A stretch of 8,260 bases of DNA, taken from assembly GCA_934699135.1 (NCBI GenBank), contig CAKUVM010000062.1, positions 1 through 8,260 on the forward strand, in the 5' to 3' direction. Position numbers and translations under genes: made by a program. The notes below the pieces were generated by a model. The model was given only the letters and a program-made list of their open reading frames with translations, ran no database searches and had not been told where the DNA came from. The stretch is from an uncultured Bacteroidales bacterium. GTDB taxonomy: Bacteria > Bacteroidota > Bacteroidia > Bacteroidales > Marinilabiliaceae. Every line of letters starts with the position of its first letter. The stretch's first letter is position 1. Shown here one piece after another: positions 6,972 to 8,260 of this stretch.

Positions 6972-7340
6972 TTAGTCCTTGGCCAAGAAATAGACCGCCA
7001 ACACGAGGAGGGCAAAACCGATGAAGTGGTTGAGGCGCAACGCCTCGCCCTTGAAGAAGAGGACGGTGAACACCGTGAACACCGTGAGTGAGATGACCTC
7101 TTGAATGACTTTGAGCTGGACGAGGCTAAAGGGGCCGCCATTGCCAACGTAGCCAATGCGATTGGCCGGGACTTGGCAACAGTATTCAAAGAGCGCCACA
7201 CCCCAACTGATGAGTATGACGGCGAGCAGAGACAAGTGAGCGCCCCACTTTGTGGCTCCCAGACGAAGGTGACCATACCATGCTATGGTCATGAAACTAT
7301 TGGAGACAATGAGCAAAAGTATTGTCCAGAGACCTTTCAT
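6972..7340 (-). CDS. DUF486 family small integral membrane protein (drug/metabolite transporter-like)
   Basis: The 122-residue protein has four likely membrane spans (about 4-22, 35-51, 80-97 and 101-119), the size and layout of one half of a drug/metabolite transporter. It has the conserved family segments 'FEYCCQVPANRIGY' (51-64) and 'NGGPFSLVQLKVIQE' (67-81), which identify DUF486 (Pfam PF04342 as I recall it). The substrate is not known for this family, and calling it a drug exporter would be overreach. The ATG at 7340 is chosen because 'MKGLWTILLL' is the usual start; an upstream TTG at 7373 would add 11 polar residues that do not resemble the family. It lies downstream of proS on the same strand, but a terminator hairpin separates them. 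I see no clear promoter in the 121-base gap. It converges on the large gene. Confidence 0.9.
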   Translation of the reverse strand: MKGLWTILLLIVSNSFMTIAWYGHLRLGATKWGAHLSLLAVILISWGVALFEYCCQVPANRIGYVGNGGPFSLVQLKVIQEVISLTVFTVFTVLFFKGEALRLNHFIGFALLVLAVYFLAKD

Positions 7341-7371
7341 TTGTATGCTGTTGTTTTTACGGTAGTTACGC

Positions 7372-7423
7372 AATAAAGAAGAAAAGCGGACGCCTCGCCT
7401 AGAATGACAGGCTGGCGTCCGCT
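7372..7423 (-). terminator. Intrinsic terminator of proS (minus strand)
   Basis: A perfect 10-bp outer stem (7385-7394 with 7414-7423) and a 4-bp inner stem (gcct 7397-7400 with aggc 7409-7412) enclose an 8-base loop. Read on the minus strand, the hairpin is followed by TTTTCTTCTTTA. It starts about 40 bases after the proS stop codon, and the T-rich side faces the DUF486 gene, so it ends the proS transcript. Confidence 0.85.
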
Positions 7424-7461
7424 ATGTTGACATGCGGGAGCGATGCGTCCCGCAGATTTGG

Positions 7462-8260
7462 CTAGTAGGAGATGGCGAAGAGAACCCTCTGGCGCGACGG
7501 GGCGCCCGTGAGGATGCACTTGCCCTCCTCGGGTTCATTTCCCAACGGGATGCAGCGGATGGTGGCTTTGGTCTCCTCCTTGATGCGGACCTCGGTCTCG
7601 GTGGTGCCGTCCCAATGGGCCGAGATGAAGCCGCCTTTGTTTTTCAGCACCTCCTTGAACTCATCATACGTGTCTACCCGGGTGATGTGCTGATCGCGGA
7701 ATGTGAGAGCCTTCTTGAATATGTTCCTCTGCATCTCATCGAGCAAGTCCGCCAGCCTGTCCTCGATGCCGTCAAGGCTCATCTGCATCTTCTCCATAGT
7801 GTCGCGGCGGTGAACCTCGCCCTCGTTCTTGGCGAGGTCTCGCGGGCCGAGCGCGATGCGGATGGGGAAACCTTTGAGCTCATACTCGGCAAACTTCCAG
7901 CCGGGCTTCTTCTTGTCGTTGTCGTCATAAAGCACGGAGATGCCCTTGGCGCGGAGCTTGTCCGCAATCTCATTGGCCTTGGCGCTTATGGCGTCGCGCT
8001 CGTCATTATTCTTATAGACCGGCACGATGACCACCTGCGTAGGTGCGAGTTTTGGCGGCAAGACGAGTCCGTTGTCATCAGAGTGCGCCATGATGAGCGC
8101 ACCCATAAGTCGGGTGGACACGCCCCACGACGTGGCCCATACATATTCACTCCTACCCTCGCGGTTCATAAACGTGACATCGAAAGCCTTGGCAAAGTTC
8201 TGCCCCAGGAAGTGCGAGGTGCCGCTCTGTAGGGCTTTGCCGTCTTGCATAAGGGCCTCG
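7462..8260 (-). CDS. proS: Prolyl-tRNA synthetase, archaeal/eukaryotic-like type (C-terminal 265 residues)
   Basis: This cytosolic class II enzyme charges tRNA-Pro with proline. The gene runs off the right edge, so its N-terminal half, including motifs 1 and 2, is not in the window. The ATG at 8250 is internal: the frame stays open beyond it as 'EALMQDGKALQSGTSHFLGQ', which is conserved core sequence. In the visible part, class II motif 3 is at fragment residues 46-69 (GVSTRLMGALIMAHSDDNG, then LVLPP). The anticodon-binding domain follows (about 74-180, with 'YDDNDKKKPGWKFAEYELKG' at 111-130). Last is the extra C-terminal domain ending in the invariant-looking Tyr of this type ('RVLFAISY'). 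That domain binds zinc through four cysteines in archaeal-type enzymes. Here the first pair is replaced ('HWDGTTETE') and the last pair is reduced to one ('KCILTG'), so the zinc site is probably absent. As far as I recall, Bacteroidetes enzymes share this change. Confidence 0.95.
   Translation of the reverse strand, partial: EALMQDGKALQSGTSHFLGQNFAKAFDVTFMNREGRSEYVWATSWGVSTRLMGALIMAHSDDNGLVLPPKLAPTQVVIVPVYKNNDERDAISAKANEIADKLRAKGISVLYDDNDKKKPGWKFAEYELKGFPIRIALGPRDLAKNEGEVHRRDTMEKMQMSLDGIEDRLADLLDEMQRNIFKKALTFRDQHITRVDTYDEFKEVLKNKGGFISAHWDGTTETEVRIKEETKATIRCIPLGNEPEEGKCILTGAPSRQRVLFAISY

Noticed and set aside
7064..7090. Short tandem 9-base repeat (gaacaccgt twice) in the DUF486 gene
   Set aside because: It encodes 'TVFTVFTV' in a membrane span, where the family normally has a similar Thr-Val-Phe run, so it is ordinary coding sequence.
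7433..7454. Small hairpin (7-bp stem tgcggga/tcccgca) just after the proS stop codon, considered as a terminator
   Set aside because: No T-tract follows on either strand, and a much better terminator lies about 10 bases further downstream at 7372-7423.
7432..8232. 266-codon open frame on the plus strand opposite proS
   Set aside because: It is the antisense shadow of a clearly identified proS. Its product has no recognisable family or start context, and long mirror frames are expected opposite GC-rich coding DNA.

Overview
The window looks like chromosomal DNA from a Bacteroidales species, probably Prevotella-like or a related gut or oral lineage. Four things point there: a BspA-type leucine-rich-repeat surface protein with a Por/type IX-style C-terminal sorting domain, a DUF486 small membrane protein with the typical Bacteroidetes sequence, a prolyl-tRNA synthetase of the archaeal/eukaryotic-like architecture with the Bacteroidetes form of its C-terminal domain, and an A-rich start region in front of prmA. 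Base composition is moderately GC-rich, but isoleucine is often ATA. I see no rRNA, tRNA, CRISPR array, transposase or phage gene.

Layout, left to right. (1) 1-425 (+): the 3' end of the surface protein gene, followed by a strong intrinsic terminator (448-492). (2) 508-747: a tandem array of about 72-bp units carrying a palindromic core. Two units have a perfect 22-bp palindrome, one is decayed, and one lacks the core precisely. (3) 868-6727 (+): a tight two-gene unit. prmA (ribosomal protein L11 methyltransferase) is followed after one base by a gene for an exported, beta-rich protein of about 1672 residues. I cannot assign that protein a function; it ends in a 64-residue acidic tail. (4) 6755-6794: a long hairpin terminator, then three more copies of the palindromic element (6804-6953) in the gap between convergent genes. 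(5) 6972-7340 (-): the DUF486 membrane protein. (6) 7372-7423 (-): a terminator, preceded on the minus strand by the 3' end of proS (7462-8260, start outside the window).

How the genes relate. prmA and the large gene are almost certainly co-transcribed and probably translationally coupled, but their functions need not be linked. proS and prmA are ordinary translation genes. The DUF486 gene and the surface protein appear independent of them. The least described contents are the large exported protein and the palindromic repeat family that brackets the prmA unit on both sides. I found no convincing evidence of a new multi-gene system such as a defence system or biosynthetic cluster.
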